NCBI GenBank assembly: GCA_018241425.1
Contig: JAFEDU010000001.1
Span: 1,116,001-1,180,000, forward strand
DNA length: 64,000 nt
Direction: 5' to 3'
Source: Pseudomonadota bacterium
GTDB lineage: Bacteria; Pseudomonadota; Gammaproteobacteria; Steroidobacterales; Steroidobacteraceae
The position numbers were made by a program, and so were the translations under genes. Numbering within the stretch: the first letter of the stretch is position 1; the number at the start of each line of letters is the position of its first letter. The notes below the pieces were generated by a model. That model was not told where the DNA came from, made no database searches, and saw nothing but the letters and a program-made list of their open reading frames with translations. Positions 41,944 through 50,796 of this stretch are shown here, piece after piece.

Positions 41944-43304
41944 GGCTTGCGCCCTATTCTAGTGCCTCGCCGCCTGCGGGCTGTGGAGCCCTTCACGGAT
42001 GGCGCTCGCGCCCCCACCCGGCGCAGGAGCCCGGCCGACTCCAGCTCACCGGCCGCCGCCCGCAGCTCCCTGAAGGCCAGCCCGGAGCGCCGCGCGATGT
42101 CCAGGAGCGAATGCCGGCCGTCGGACTGGTTGAGCACCCACAGAAACGCCTCCTCGCGGCGGCCCGGGTGCCGGCCGCCCACCGCCCCGTAGAGCCCGCG
42201 CTTGCCCAGGCGCGGCTCGCCCTTGGGGCTCAGGTTCCGGTATCGGCCATCGTGCTCGATCATCTCCACGATGTCCCGGCACGCCCCGAGGCTCTCGGCC
42301 AGGGCGCTGGCCGTGATCAGGCTCAGGTTGTCCGCCGAGGTGTGGTACTCGGGATAGCCGCCGTTCACCGAGCGCGTGAGCCTCCCCACGGGGAGGTTGA
42401 AGCCCGGCGAGCACAGCTGCCGCTCGTCGTACCCGTAGGGCGAAAAGCCGACGGTACTGCCCCGGCCGCTCACTGCGCAGGCACCGATCGCATCGATGGG
42501 ACGGTCCTCGTCGCGCGAGCGCTTGTAGGTGAGCGCGCCCGGGTCCCCGAGCAGCCCGAGTACCAGGCCGTGCCGGATGTGCTTCAGGCGCCTCTCGTTG
42601 CGGGCAAGCCAGGTCAGCGACCCGATCGTTCCGGGTGCGAACACGAAGCGATAGCTGTAGCGACGGGGTTCCTTCGCGATCCACTCCGCCAGCGCGGTGG
42701 CCACCGCCATGCCGCTGGTGTTGTCGTTGGCCAGTGACGGATGGCAGACGTGGGTGAAGAACAGCACTTCGTCACGGCTGCGCCCCGGGACAACGAGCTC
42801 GCCATAGGTGAGCGAGCCCCGGGCGAGCGAGCTCTTCACCTGGGCGCGGTAGCGACCGGGCCGCAGCGCATCGCGCTCGCGCGCCGTGGTGCAAAAGCCC
42901 CAGCTGCGCTGGTAGTAGCTCGTACGGTAAGGGATCCAGTCCGGTGTCTCCGGCAGCGCATGCAGGCGCTGCAGGACCTGCGGCAGATCGAGCACCGCGT
43001 CGGTCGGCTCGGAGTAGCTCACCACGTGCAGGTTGTGCCGGGCGAAATCGACGACGCGCCGCCCGTCCGGATCCACGATCGCGGCATCCTCGATGTTCCA
43101 CTCCAGCGGCACCTCCCAGTCGAAGACCCGGGTGCCGCTCGGCACCTCGTGGCGCACCAGGGGCACGCGCTCGCCGATCAGCCGCAGGGTCTCGCGCACG
43201 CCGTTGCCGGTGATGCTGCGGCAGATGGGGAACAGCCGCGAGGCGAAGGCATGCAGCTCCCGGCCTTCGGCCAGGTCCTGCGCCGCGGCCGCGCCGTCGT
43301 TCAT
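41940..43304 (-). CDS. DUF4910 aminopeptidase-like protein with C-terminal winged helix
   Basis: A 454-residue protein of the DUF4910/DUF2172 type. The M28-like core keeps FFTHVCHPSLANDNTSG near 200-216 (candidate zinc His and Asp), a PGTIGS turn, and EYHTSADNLSLI near 338 with the distal histidine; the N-terminal part begins LFPICRSITGNGVRETL. The last 80 residues (EEAFLWVLNQSDGRHSLLDIARRSGLAFRELRAAAGEL in pieces) form a winged helix. It is coupled on both sides (ATGA) between the cytidylyltransferase and the 3,5-epimerase. Proteins of this kind recur in glycan loci without a demonstrated function. Confidence 0.85.
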   Translation of the reverse strand: MNDGAAAAQDLAEGRELHAFASRLFPICRSITGNGVRETLRLIGERVPLVRHEVPSGTRVFDWEVPLEWNIEDAAIVDPDGRRVVDFARHNLHVVSYSEPTDAVLDLPQVLQRLHALPETPDWIPYRTSYYQRSWGFCTTARERDALRPGRYRAQVKSSLARGSLTYGELVVPGRSRDEVLFFTHVCHPSLANDNTSGMAVATALAEWIAKEPRRYSYRFVFAPGTIGSLTWLARNERRLKHIRHGLVLGLLGDPGALTYKRSRDEDRPIDAIGACAVSGRGSTVGFSPYGYDERQLCSPGFNLPVGRLTRSVNGGYPEYHTSADNLSLITASALAESLGACRDIVEMIEHDGRYRNLSPKGEPRLGKRGLYGAVGGRHPGRREEAFLWVLNQSDGRHSLLDIARRSGLAFRELRAAAGELESAGLLRRVGARAPSVKGSTARRRRGTRIGRKP

Positions 43305-43882
43305 GCGCCCTCCCCGGCGCTGCGTCGCGCAAGCTCGGCCTCGAACCCGTCCTTCGAGAAGTCGGGATAGGCCGCATCGCGCGCGGCGATCACGCTCGCG
43401 ACCGGCTGCGGCCACTCGATGCCGAACGCCGGGTCGTCCCAGCGCACCCCGGTGGCCAGCTCCGGCGCGTGGAAATCGGTCATCTGGTAGAGCACCTCGC
43501 TGTCATCGGCGAGGGTCTGGAAGCCGTGGGCAACCCCCGCCGGAATGTAGAGGGCGTCGCGGTTGTCCCCGCTGAGCTCGAACCCGAGGTGACTCAAGTA
43601 GGTGGGCTGCCCCGGTCGCAGGTCGAGCAGGACATCGAAGATGGCGCCGCGCACACAGCGCACGAGCTTGTGCTCCTGCGAGGGCGGCCACTGCAAGTGC
43701 AGCCCGCGGACCGTGCCGCTGCGATGGTTCAGCGAGATGCTCGACTGCACGAAGTCCGCGCGCAGGCCGCGGGCCTCAAACTCGCGCGCACAGAAAGTAC
43801 GCGCGAAGAACCCGCGCTCATCCGTATGCGGCTCGATCCTCACGAGCGCGGCGCCGGCAATGCCGAGGGTCTGGAAGCGCAT
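43301..43882 (-). CDS. dTDP-4-dehydrorhamnose 3,5-epimerase-like cupin
   Basis: A 193-residue RmlC-type cupin. DERGFFARTFC near 22-32, SISLNHRSGTVRGLHLQWPP near 48-67 (catalytic histidine in RGLHLQ), and LYIPAGVAHGFQTLADDSEVLYQMTD near 112-137 match the family. In CDP- and TDP-sugar pathways it epimerises C3 and/or C5 of a 4-keto-6-deoxysugar. Here it is in a CDP-sugar operon, so the CDP-activated substrate is likely. It is one base from the NAD-epimerase stop. Confidence 0.9.
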   Translation of the reverse strand: MRFQTLGIAGAALVRIEPHTDERGFFARTFCAREFEARGLRADFVQSSISLNHRSGTVRGLHLQWPPSQEHKLVRCVRGAIFDVLLDLRPGQPTYLSHLGFELSGDNRDALYIPAGVAHGFQTLADDSEVLYQMTDFHAPELATGVRWDDPAFGIEWPQPVASVIAARDAAYPDFSKDGFEAELARRSAGEGA

Positions 43883-43883
43883 G

Positions 43884-44915
43884 TCAGCGCCAATAGAACT
43901 CGTCGTCGATCTGGCGCGTTCCCTGCAGGTACTTCAGCTGCTTCAGGCGCGTGAAGGCCCGGAACTGGTAGGTGTCCGGCTGCATCTGGATGCGCTCGAA
44001 CAGCTCGTGCAGCTGGCGCACCCCATCCCGCGCGGTGAAGCGGCAGGTGAATCCCGGCAGCTCGGCGTGGATGCGCCCGAAGCTCACGCGGTAGCTGCGA
44101 TTGTCGCCCGCCGACGAGCCGACGCTGACGCTGCAGTCGGGGAATTCCTCGGAGACGATCTGGGCGAGCTCCCGAACCCGGTAGTTCTCGGAGTCCTGGC
44201 CCACGTTGAACACCCGCCCGGAGACCTGATCCGCGGGCGCGATGAGGCTCAGGTACACCGCCTGGCAGATGTCCTGGACGTGCACGACCGGCCGCCAGGG
44301 ACTGCCGTCGCTGGTCATGGCGATTCGCCGGGTGGTCCAGGCGAGCGCGCACAGGTCGTTGATCACGATGTCGAATCGCATCCGCGGCGACGGGCCGAAC
44401 GCGGTGGCGTTGCGCAGGAACACCGGGCAGAAGCCCGGCCCGGCCATGGCGCCTAGGTCGCGCTCGACCAGTACCTTGCACTCGGCGTAGGCGGTCTGCG
44501 GGTTGACCGTGGCGCTCTCGTCGAGGAAGTCGCCGTTGCCGGCGCCGTACACGCTGCAGGATGAGGTGTAGACGAAGCGCGCGATGCCGGCCGCGCGGGC
44601 GTGCTGCGCGAGGGCGACCGAGCCGCGGTGATTGATCTGGTGCGTGACGGCGGGCTTGTTCTGGCCGAGGGGATCGTTGGAAAGCTCGGCGAGGTGCACG
44701 ACCGCCTCGCAGCCCTCGAGGTCCCGGGGGGTGACCGACCTCAGGTCCTTGTTCAGCGTGAACGGGCTGGTTGGCGCCCGCCGGTCGTCGCTGTAGAGCC
44801 AGCCATCCCGGTAGTAACCGGTGTCGAGGCCGACCACGGTCATGCCGCGCTCGGCCAGGTACGGCGCAAGCACCGCACCGATGTAGCCGTTAACCCCCGT
44901 GACGAAAATGCGCAT
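43884..44915 (-). CDS. NAD-dependent epimerase/dehydratase (sugar 4-ketoreductase/epimerase)
   Basis: A 343-residue extended SDR: IFVTGVNGYIGAVL at residues 3-16 (GxxGxxG), TSSCSVYGAGN near 115 and YAECKVLVE near 141 (Tyr-x3-Lys). The second half has RPVVHVQDICQAVYLSLIAP, typical of NDP-sugar epimerases. It is not a CDP-glucose 4,6-dehydratase, which would begin GHTGFKG. Placed with a 3,5-epimerase and cytidylyltransferase, it probably reduces or epimerises the 4-keto sugar. Confidence 0.88.
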   Translation of the reverse strand: MRIFVTGVNGYIGAVLAPYLAERGMTVVGLDTGYYRDGWLYSDDRRAPTSPFTLNKDLRSVTPRDLEGCEAVVHLAELSNDPLGQNKPAVTHQINHRGSVALAQHARAAGIARFVYTSSCSVYGAGNGDFLDESATVNPQTAYAECKVLVERDLGAMAGPGFCPVFLRNATAFGPSPRMRFDIVINDLCALAWTTRRIAMTSDGSPWRPVVHVQDICQAVYLSLIAPADQVSGRVFNVGQDSENYRVRELAQIVSEEFPDCSVSVGSSAGDNRSYRVSFGRIHAELPGFTCRFTARDGVRQLHELFERIQMQPDTYQFRAFTRLKQLKYLQGTRQIDDEFYWR

Positions 44916-44949
44916 GATGTTGGCCGGCGCCCGGTTTGCGGCAGCCTGC

Positions 44950-46239
44950 TCAGCGGGTGCCCGAGCGCACCTCGACATCGGGGGTGCGGCTGATGCCCTC
45001 GAGGTTCCAGCGCTGCGGGAAGTAGACCAGCCCATAGCGGCTGTCGATGCGCCGGCTCGAGTTGTAGACCGGAGCCTCCTCGATATCCAGGTGCATGGCG
45101 TGCTCGATCGCATCGAAGATCCTGCCCTGCCGGATCACGGAATCGATCCACAGGGTCAGGTAGTAGCGCCCCGGCAGCAGGTTCAGGAAGTCGATCTCGA
45201 GGTCGACGTAGCCGTCGCCCGGGGGCACGAGCGGGATGTCGATGCCGTGCAGCCAGGTGCTGGCGTCCGTGACCAGCGTTCCCATGTCGGTGAGGACCTT
45301 GAGACCGAAGCAGGGCCGCTCGATCGGCTCGTTGGCGTGGTAGTGCATGCGCACCACCATCGCCTTGCCACTGCGGGTGACGGGCTGCGGCTCGCGCGCC
45401 TGGGACAGGAACTCGACCCGCGTGTAGCGCACCTCGCCGGTGCCGCGCCGGCCATCGACCACATTCAGCTCCGCGCCGGCGTCCTCGGCGGAGGTAAACG
45501 AATTCATGTAGGCCTCGATAACCTCGTGGGTGCCGCCGTCCATGCGGACCTGGCCGTTGGCGATCCACAGCCCGCGCGTGCACAGGTTCTCGACCGCCGC
45601 CATGTTGTGGGACACGAACAGGACGGTACGGCCGCCGCCCTGCAGTTCCTGCATGGCACTCAGGCACTTCTTCTGGAAGGCCGCATCGCCCACGGCCAGA
45701 ACCTCGTCGACGATCAGTACATCGGGTTCGAGGTGGGCCGCGACCGCAAATCCGAGACGCATGCGCATGCCGCTCGAATAGCGCTTGATGGGGGTGTCGA
45801 TGAAGCGCTCGACGCCCGAGAACTCCACGATGGCATCGAGCTTCTTGTCGACCTCGCGCTTCTTCATGCCGAGGATCGAGCCATTCAGGTAGATGTTCTC
45901 GCGGCCGGTCAGCTCCTCGTGGAATCCCGTGCCGACCTCGAGCAGCGAGGCAACGCGCCCTCGCGCGCGCACGCGGCCCGTGGTCGGATAGGTGATCTTG
46001 GACAGCACCTTGAGGAGCGTGCTCTTGCCGGCGCCGTTGCGGCCGATGATCCCGACGACCTCGCCCTCCTGGACGCTGAAGGACACGTCACGCAGCGCCC
46101 ACAGCACCTCCTTCGGCGCGTGACGCTTGAACGGCGCACGCACCAGGCTCATCAGCTGCTCGCGCAGCTGGGTATCGCGCCGCAGGGCGCCGATCTCGTA
46201 GCGCTTGGACAGGTTCTCGACGGTGATGGATTCGGCCAT
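44950..46239 (-). CDS. wzt: Polysaccharide ABC exporter ATP-binding protein (Wzt type)
   Basis: A 429-residue protein. Residues 1-245 are the ABC domain: Walker A IGRNGAGKSTLLKVL near 64-78, signature YSSGMRMRLGF near 155-165, Walker B DVLIVDEVLAVGD near 178-190 and H-loop SHNMAAVE. Residues about 270-429 are a Wzt C-terminal carbohydrate-binding domain (WLHGIDIPLVPPGDGYVDLEIDFLNLLPGRYYLTLWID in pieces), which in O-antigen exporters recognises the finished, often capped, glycan. Together with the next gene it exports an undecaprenyl-linked polymer across the inner membrane. Confidence 0.92.
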   Translation of the reverse strand: MAESITVENLSKRYEIGALRRDTQLREQLMSLVRAPFKRHAPKEVLWALRDVSFSVQEGEVVGIIGRNGAGKSTLLKVLSKITYPTTGRVRARGRVASLLEVGTGFHEELTGRENIYLNGSILGMKKREVDKKLDAIVEFSGVERFIDTPIKRYSSGMRMRLGFAVAAHLEPDVLIVDEVLAVGDAAFQKKCLSAMQELQGGGRTVLFVSHNMAAVENLCTRGLWIANGQVRMDGGTHEVIEAYMNSFTSAEDAGAELNVVDGRRGTGEVRYTRVEFLSQAREPQPVTRSGKAMVVRMHYHANEPIERPCFGLKVLTDMGTLVTDASTWLHGIDIPLVPPGDGYVDLEIDFLNLLPGRYYLTLWIDSVIRQGRIFDAIEHAMHLDIEEAPVYNSSRRIDSRYGLVYFPQRWNLEGISRTPDVEVRSGTR

Positions 46240-46246
46240 GGGAGAT

Positions 46247-47026
46247 TCAGACGATGTCGGCGAAGACGCGTTCGGTGCTGCGGAAGTGCAGGCTACCGAC
46301 CACAAACAGCACGAGCGTGATGGCCCAGGAGGAACCCACGAGCGGCCAGTCGACCGGCGTGTTCAGCAGGCAGGCGCGGAAGCCCTCGACGATGCCGGCC
46401 ATCGGATTCAGGGCAAGCCAGGACTGCAGGCGCCCGGAGAAGAATGACATCGGGTAGATGATCGGGGTGACGAACAGCCCGATCTGCACGGCGAACGGGA
46501 TCGTGTACTTCACGTCCCGGTAGCGGACATTGAGGGCGGCCAGCAACATCCCGAGCCCCATCACCAGCAGCACCGTCTCGACGACGAACAGCGGCGTCAG
46601 CAGCACGGACCAGCCCGGAGCCACGTGGTAGTAGATCATCAGGCCGACCAGGAACACCGACCCGACCAGCAGGTCCAGCAGGCCCGCCAGCGCGGCAGCC
46701 GCCGGCAGCAGCACCCGCGGAAAGTAGATCTTGGTGATGAGGTTCGAGTTCGCGACCAGGCTGTTGCCGACCTGGCCCAGGGCGACCGAGAAATAGGTCC
46801 ACAGCAGGAGACCCGTGTAGGAGAACAGCCGGTAGGGCACCCCGTCGCTCGGTATCTTGGCGACCTGTCCGAAGAAGAACGCGAACACGATCATCGTGCT
46901 CAGGGGCTGGATGACCGCCCAGGCGACGCCCAGGGCAGCCTGCTTGTAGCGAACCTTGACGTCGCGCCAGGCCAGAAAGAACAGGATTTCCCGTGTCCGC
47001 CAGATCTCTGAAAGCCATTCACCCAC
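46247..47026 (-). CDS. wzm: Polysaccharide ABC exporter permease (Wzm type)
   Basis: A 259-residue ABC-2 type permease starting at GTG, with six hydrophobic segments (about 35-55, 68-85, 110-140, 145-170, 178-198 and 233-252). WRDVKVRYKQAALGVAWAVIQPL in the N-terminus and RYRDVKYTIPFAVQ in the middle are the usual Wzm/KpsM signatures. It lies seven bases upstream of wzt and is the partner of that ATPase. Confidence 0.92.
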   Translation of the reverse strand: MGEWLSEIWRTREILFFLAWRDVKVRYKQAALGVAWAVIQPLSTMIVFAFFFGQVAKIPSDGVPYRLFSYTGLLLWTYFSVALGQVGNSLVANSNLITKIYFPRVLLPAAAALAGLLDLLVGSVFLVGLMIYYHVAPGWSVLLTPLFVVETVLLVMGLGMLLAALNVRYRDVKYTIPFAVQIGLFVTPIIYPMSFFSGRLQSWLALNPMAGIVEGFRACLLNTPVDWPLVGSSWAITLVLFVVGSLHFRSTERVFADIV

Positions 47027-47319
47027 GGTTCATCCGTCCCAACTCCATGTAGGTTCCAAGGGTACACGGCGCACCGGGCCGCCGTTCACGCAATACCAGA
47101 TGTGTCCCCGAGGCTCTTATATTATCGTGCCCAACCGGATGGTACGCCTCCTACTTCCCCCCGTAACTTGAAGCATTGCACGGTTCTCCCCAGCGGCACG
47201 CCCTCGAGGGCGGGGAAAATACGCGAACTTGCTCCCCGCAGCCGCCTGCGCCCCGGCGCTAAGCTGCGTCGCCTCGACGTGACTATTGTCAATACTCGGC
47301 TCAGCCTGGGCGCATCGCA
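47027..47319. other. Divergent intergenic region between wzm and the C-methyltransferase
   Basis: 293 bases with divergent genes on either side. It is more AT-rich than its surroundings near 47111-47126, where TATATTATC supplies -10-like hexamers on both strands (GATAAT on the minus). No clear -35 partner is seen. TGAC-N4-GTCA at 47280-47291 is a possible small operator. No open frame here looks coding. The divergent promoters of the two halves of the glycan locus probably sit here. Confidence 0.5.
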
Positions 47320-48558
47320 GTGACGCAAGAACTCTCCTGCCGCTTCTGCGGCCACCCCCTCCGGCACACCTTCGTCGACCTCGGAATGTCGCCGCTGTGC
47401 CAGACCCACATCACGCCGGAGCAGCTCAACCACATGGAGCGCTATTACCCGCTTCATGCCTACGTGTGTGCACACTGCTTCCTCGTTCAGCTCGCGGAAT
47501 TCGTGGCCCCCGGGGACATCTTCAGCGAATACGCCTACTTCTCGTCCTACAGCGACTCCTGGGTGGAGCACGCGCGGCGATACACCGATGCGATGGTCGC
47601 CCGCTTCGGGCTCGGGACGCACAGCCGCGTCGTCGAGATCGCGAGCAACGACGGTTACCTGCTGCAACACTTCGTGGCGCGGGGCATCCCGGTGCTCGGG
47701 ATCGAGCCAGCAGCCAACGTGGCCCTGGCGGCCGAGAAGCGCGGCGTGCAATCGAAGGTCTGCTTCTTCGGCACGCAGACAGCCCCGGAGATCGCCGCGG
47801 AATTCGGCAAGCCCGACCTGTTGCTGGGGAACAATGTCCTAGCGCACGTGCCGCAGCTCAACGACTTCGTGGGCGGGATGAAGGCCCTGCTGTCCCCGCG
47901 GGGCGTGATCACGATGGAATTCCCGCATCTGCTCGAACTGATGCTGCACAACCAGTTCGACACGATTTACCACGAGCACTTCAGTTACTTCTCACTTACA
48001 ACCGTACGGCGTGTATTCGCCGCGCATGGACTCACGGTCTTTGACGTCGAACGCTTGCCGACGCACGGAGGGTCACTGCGAATCTACGCTCGACACAGCG
48101 AAGACCCGTCTCACGGCATCGAGCGAAACATCGCGGCACTCATTGAGCTCGAACACGGTTTTGGGCTGGACGGACTTGAGCGATATGCAGGCTTCGCTTC
48201 CCAGGTTCAGGAAACCAAGCGCGCCCTGCTCGCATTCCTGATCGAAGCCAAGAACTCGAAGAAGAGAATTCTCGGGTACGGCGCCCCAGGGAAAGGCAAC
48301 ACCCTGCTCAACTACTGTGGCATTGGGACGGACTTCCTGGACTTCACCGTAGACCGAAATCCCTACAAGCAGGGCAAGTTCACGCCGGGCATGCGAATCC
48401 CGATCCTCGGCCCGGAACGCCTGACCGATGCGAAGCCGGACTACCTACTCATCCTGCCCTGGAACCTTAAGGAGGAAATCATCCGCCAGGTGCGGCCGCT
48501 GGTTGGACCCGCCACGCGGTTCATCGTGCCGATTCCTCAAGTAAGCGTCGTTGACTAA
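47320..48558 (+). CDS. Sugar C-methyltransferase (NDP-hexose C-methyltransferase type)
   Basis: A 412-residue protein starting at GTG. The N-terminal zinc-binding region has C-x2-C pairs (SCRFCGHPL near 6-14 and CAHC near 49-52). The central SAM domain has VVEIASNDGYLLQHF near 108-122 and a C-terminal substrate domain has GYGAPGKGNTLLNYCGI near 322-338. This three-part layout is that of TylC3-like and related sugar C-methyltransferases, which put a methyl on C3 of a 4-keto-sugar. In this locus it probably makes a branched, C-methylated deoxysugar from a CDP-linked intermediate. Confidence 0.9.
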   Translation: MTQELSCRFCGHPLRHTFVDLGMSPLCQTHITPEQLNHMERYYPLHAYVCAHCFLVQLAEFVAPGDIFSEYAYFSSYSDSWVEHARRYTDAMVARFGLGTHSRVVEIASNDGYLLQHFVARGIPVLGIEPAANVALAAEKRGVQSKVCFFGTQTAPEIAAEFGKPDLLLGNNVLAHVPQLNDFVGGMKALLSPRGVITMEFPHLLELMLHNQFDTIYHEHFSYFSLTTVRRVFAAHGLTVFDVERLPTHGGSLRIYARHSEDPSHGIERNIAALIELEHGFGLDGLERYAGFASQVQETKRALLAFLIEAKNSKKRILGYGAPGKGNTLLNYCGIGTDFLDFTVDRNPYKQGKFTPGMRIPILGPERLTDAKPDYLLILPWNLKEEIIRQVRPLVGPATRFIVPIPQVSVVD

Positions 48559-48564
48559 GCCGCG

Positions 48565-49803
48565 ATGCGCTCGGCCCTGGTCCTATCAAGGTTCTTTCCG
48601 TTCAATTCGACCCGGGTGCATGCGGTCTACCAACGACTGGGCACGCAAGTGGCTGCCCTCTCGCGCGTCGCCGATACGGTTCGATGCCTTTTCCTGGTGC
48701 CCCCTGATCAAGGCCGAACGGCCGAGCAACTTGCCCTGGATGAGTCAAGACTGAAGCGGCTGTGGGCACCGAACATCACGGTGGAGCTCTCCGCGACCGC
48801 TGATGAGTCCACCCCGGCGGGGGCCTGGGCACGATTCGGGAGCGGCGTCTTTGACTTTCAATCAACCCAGATAGCCCGACCGACCGCCAACAACCAAACT
48901 CGCACGACCGTTCGGCGTGCTCTCGATGGAGCGCCCGACCTCATCCTGGTGCATCGCTTGTCTGCAATGAGCGTGCTGCTCGAGGCCGGTGCCGGCACCC
49001 ATACGCCCCTATACTTTGATTTGGATGACCTCGAGCACGTCGCGTGGGCCCGTCGCCTTGTTCACGACCCCGGGTGGAAGGGCGAACGCCTACTCCTGTT
49101 GCAAACGCCGCAGATCCTAAGGGCGGAACTTAAGGCGCTGGCGCTCGCACAAACCACGTTTGTCTGCTCTCAGCAGGATCAGCTGCGTCTGCGACGCTGG
49201 GCGCCACAGCGTCCTATCGAAGTCGTGCCGAACAGCGTTGAATTCCCGCCCGTGGATGACACCGCTTCCACGGAGCCGCTGGTGGCTTTCATCGGGAGCA
49301 TGGGAAGCAGGCCCAATGCGCAGGCGGTTGACCGCCTGGTTCAGGACATCTGGCCATTGGTCATGAAGGAAGTCCCCGAAGCCCGTCTCGCAATCATCGG
49401 CGGCGCCCCCGAGAACACGCGAGCCTCGCGAGCTCATCCCCCGAGCGTAACTTTCACCGGCTTCGTCGACGACCTGGAGCCCTGGTACCGGAAGGCCCGC
49501 GTCGTGTGCTGCCCGATATTCCACGGCTCGGGAACACGTGTGAAAATCATCGAGGCCGCCGCCCGCGCGCGCGCAATCGTGTCCACACCACTGGGCGCCG
49601 AAGGATTGGACTTCAAAGACAAGGAGGACATCCTGCTGGGCACGTCTCCAGCGGATCTCGCCGAGAGAACCTGCCGGCTTCTCAACAATCCGGTCGCGGC
49701 GGCTGAACTGGGGCGACGCGCGCGTGCGCGAGCCGCGGTGCTATATGACCGCCAGGCCATCATCGAACGCCTGACGGCGCTGTTTCGAGGCCGGACCCCC
49801 TGA
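48565..49803 (+). CDS. Glycosyltransferase, GT4/GT-B type
   Basis: A 412-residue GT-B protein. LVLSRFFPFNSTRVHAVYQRL opens the acceptor domain; the donor domain has VPNSVEFPPVDD near 222, LVAFIGSMGSRPNAQAVDRL near 240-259 and PIFHGSGTRVKIIEAAARARAIVSTPLGAEGL near 313-344, with a G-x-K-I-x-E pattern that replaces the usual E-x7-E. It lies six bases after the C-methyltransferase and is probably in the same transcription unit. Confidence 0.87.
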   Translation: MRSALVLSRFFPFNSTRVHAVYQRLGTQVAALSRVADTVRCLFLVPPDQGRTAEQLALDESRLKRLWAPNITVELSATADESTPAGAWARFGSGVFDFQSTQIARPTANNQTRTTVRRALDGAPDLILVHRLSAMSVLLEAGAGTHTPLYFDLDDLEHVAWARRLVHDPGWKGERLLLLQTPQILRAELKALALAQTTFVCSQQDQLRLRRWAPQRPIEVVPNSVEFPPVDDTASTEPLVAFIGSMGSRPNAQAVDRLVQDIWPLVMKEVPEARLAIIGGAPENTRASRAHPPSVTFTGFVDDLEPWYRKARVVCCPIFHGSGTRVKIIEAAARARAIVSTPLGAEGLDFKDKEDILLGTSPADLAERTCRLLNNPVAAAELGRRARARAAVLYDRQAIIERLTALFRGRTP

Positions 49804-49817
49804 CCGTATTCGAACCC

Positions 49818-50783
49818 ATGGAAGCAGCCAAACCCACACAGGATCCGCCGCAGGTCAGCGTTGTGATGCCACTATTCAACGCGGAGCGGCACATACGCGC
49901 GGCAGTCAGCTCCGTCCTGGACTCCAACCTTCGGTCGCTTGAATGCATAGTCGTCGACGATGGATCAACCGACGGCTCAATCGAAAGTCTCTCGGCGATC
50001 AGCGACCCTCGGTTTCGCCTGCTCAAGATCCCGGCCAGCCGTGGGCCATCCCGCCCGCGGAATGTAGGCATTGCGGAGGCGCGATCAAACTACGTTGCGC
50101 TTCTGGATGCCGACGATCTGCTGAAGCCCGATAAGCTGAGTGCGGCTGTCGCGGCGCTCGATCGCCACCCCGCCGCCGGGATCCTCTTCACCAACTACGA
50201 GCGCATAAGTGAATCGGGCGACCTTCTCGATCGTGATGCCCTGGCGTCGTACGGAACGCTCCGCTCGCTCCTCGGTCACGACCCAAGCGCGCACGAGGTC
50301 CTGATCCCCCAGGAGCATTTCGCGCGCGGACTTCTTTACGAGAACTTCATCGGGACGTCCGGTGTTGTGATGCGCAAGGATGCACTGGCGAGGGTGGGCG
50401 GTTTTGACGAGACGCTCACCTATTCCGAGGACCGCGACCTCTGGTTTCGATTCGCACACGACGGCCCAGCTCTCTACCTATCCTGCGTCGGCCACTCCTA
50501 TCGCGTGTCCCCAGCCAGTTTGAGCTTCCGCCCCGGATCCCGCCAGGCACGCAGCCGGATCGCCGTACTGGAGCGCGAACGCCAGCGCTGGCGAAGTGCC
50601 GCGGCCAAGCGCCAGATAGACCGGCTGATCGCGGAGAACATGTCTGCCGTCGCATATGACGAACGTCGGCAGGGAAATCGGCTCCGGGCGACCGCCACGT
50701 TCCTCAAGGCCTGGAGCAAGTCCCCACGATCGCGGTACCTGGTTAGCGCTCTGGGTTCGCTGCGGCCGTGGAAACCTCAGTGA
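49818..50783 (+). CDS. Glycosyltransferase family 2
   Basis: A 321-residue GT-A enzyme. VSVVMPLFNAERHIRAAVSSVL near 13-34, VVDDGSTDGS near 48-57, ALLDADDLLKPDKL near 93-106 and SEDRDLWFRFAHDG near 206-219 are family landmarks. It follows the GT-B gene by 14 bases. Its C-terminal half is rich in arginine and lysine. It converges on the FemAB-like gene. Confidence 0.9.
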   Translation: MEAAKPTQDPPQVSVVMPLFNAERHIRAAVSSVLDSNLRSLECIVVDDGSTDGSIESLSAISDPRFRLLKIPASRGPSRPRNVGIAEARSNYVALLDADDLLKPDKLSAAVAALDRHPAAGILFTNYERISESGDLLDRDALASYGTLRSLLGHDPSAHEVLIPQEHFARGLLYENFIGTSGVVMRKDALARVGGFDETLTYSEDRDLWFRFAHDGPALYLSCVGHSYRVSPASLSFRPGSRQARSRIAVLERERQRWRSAAAKRQIDRLIAENMSAVAYDERRQGNRLRATATFLKAWSKSPRSRYLVSALGSLRPWKPQ

Positions 50784-50796
50784 CCGTGCTTTCATC

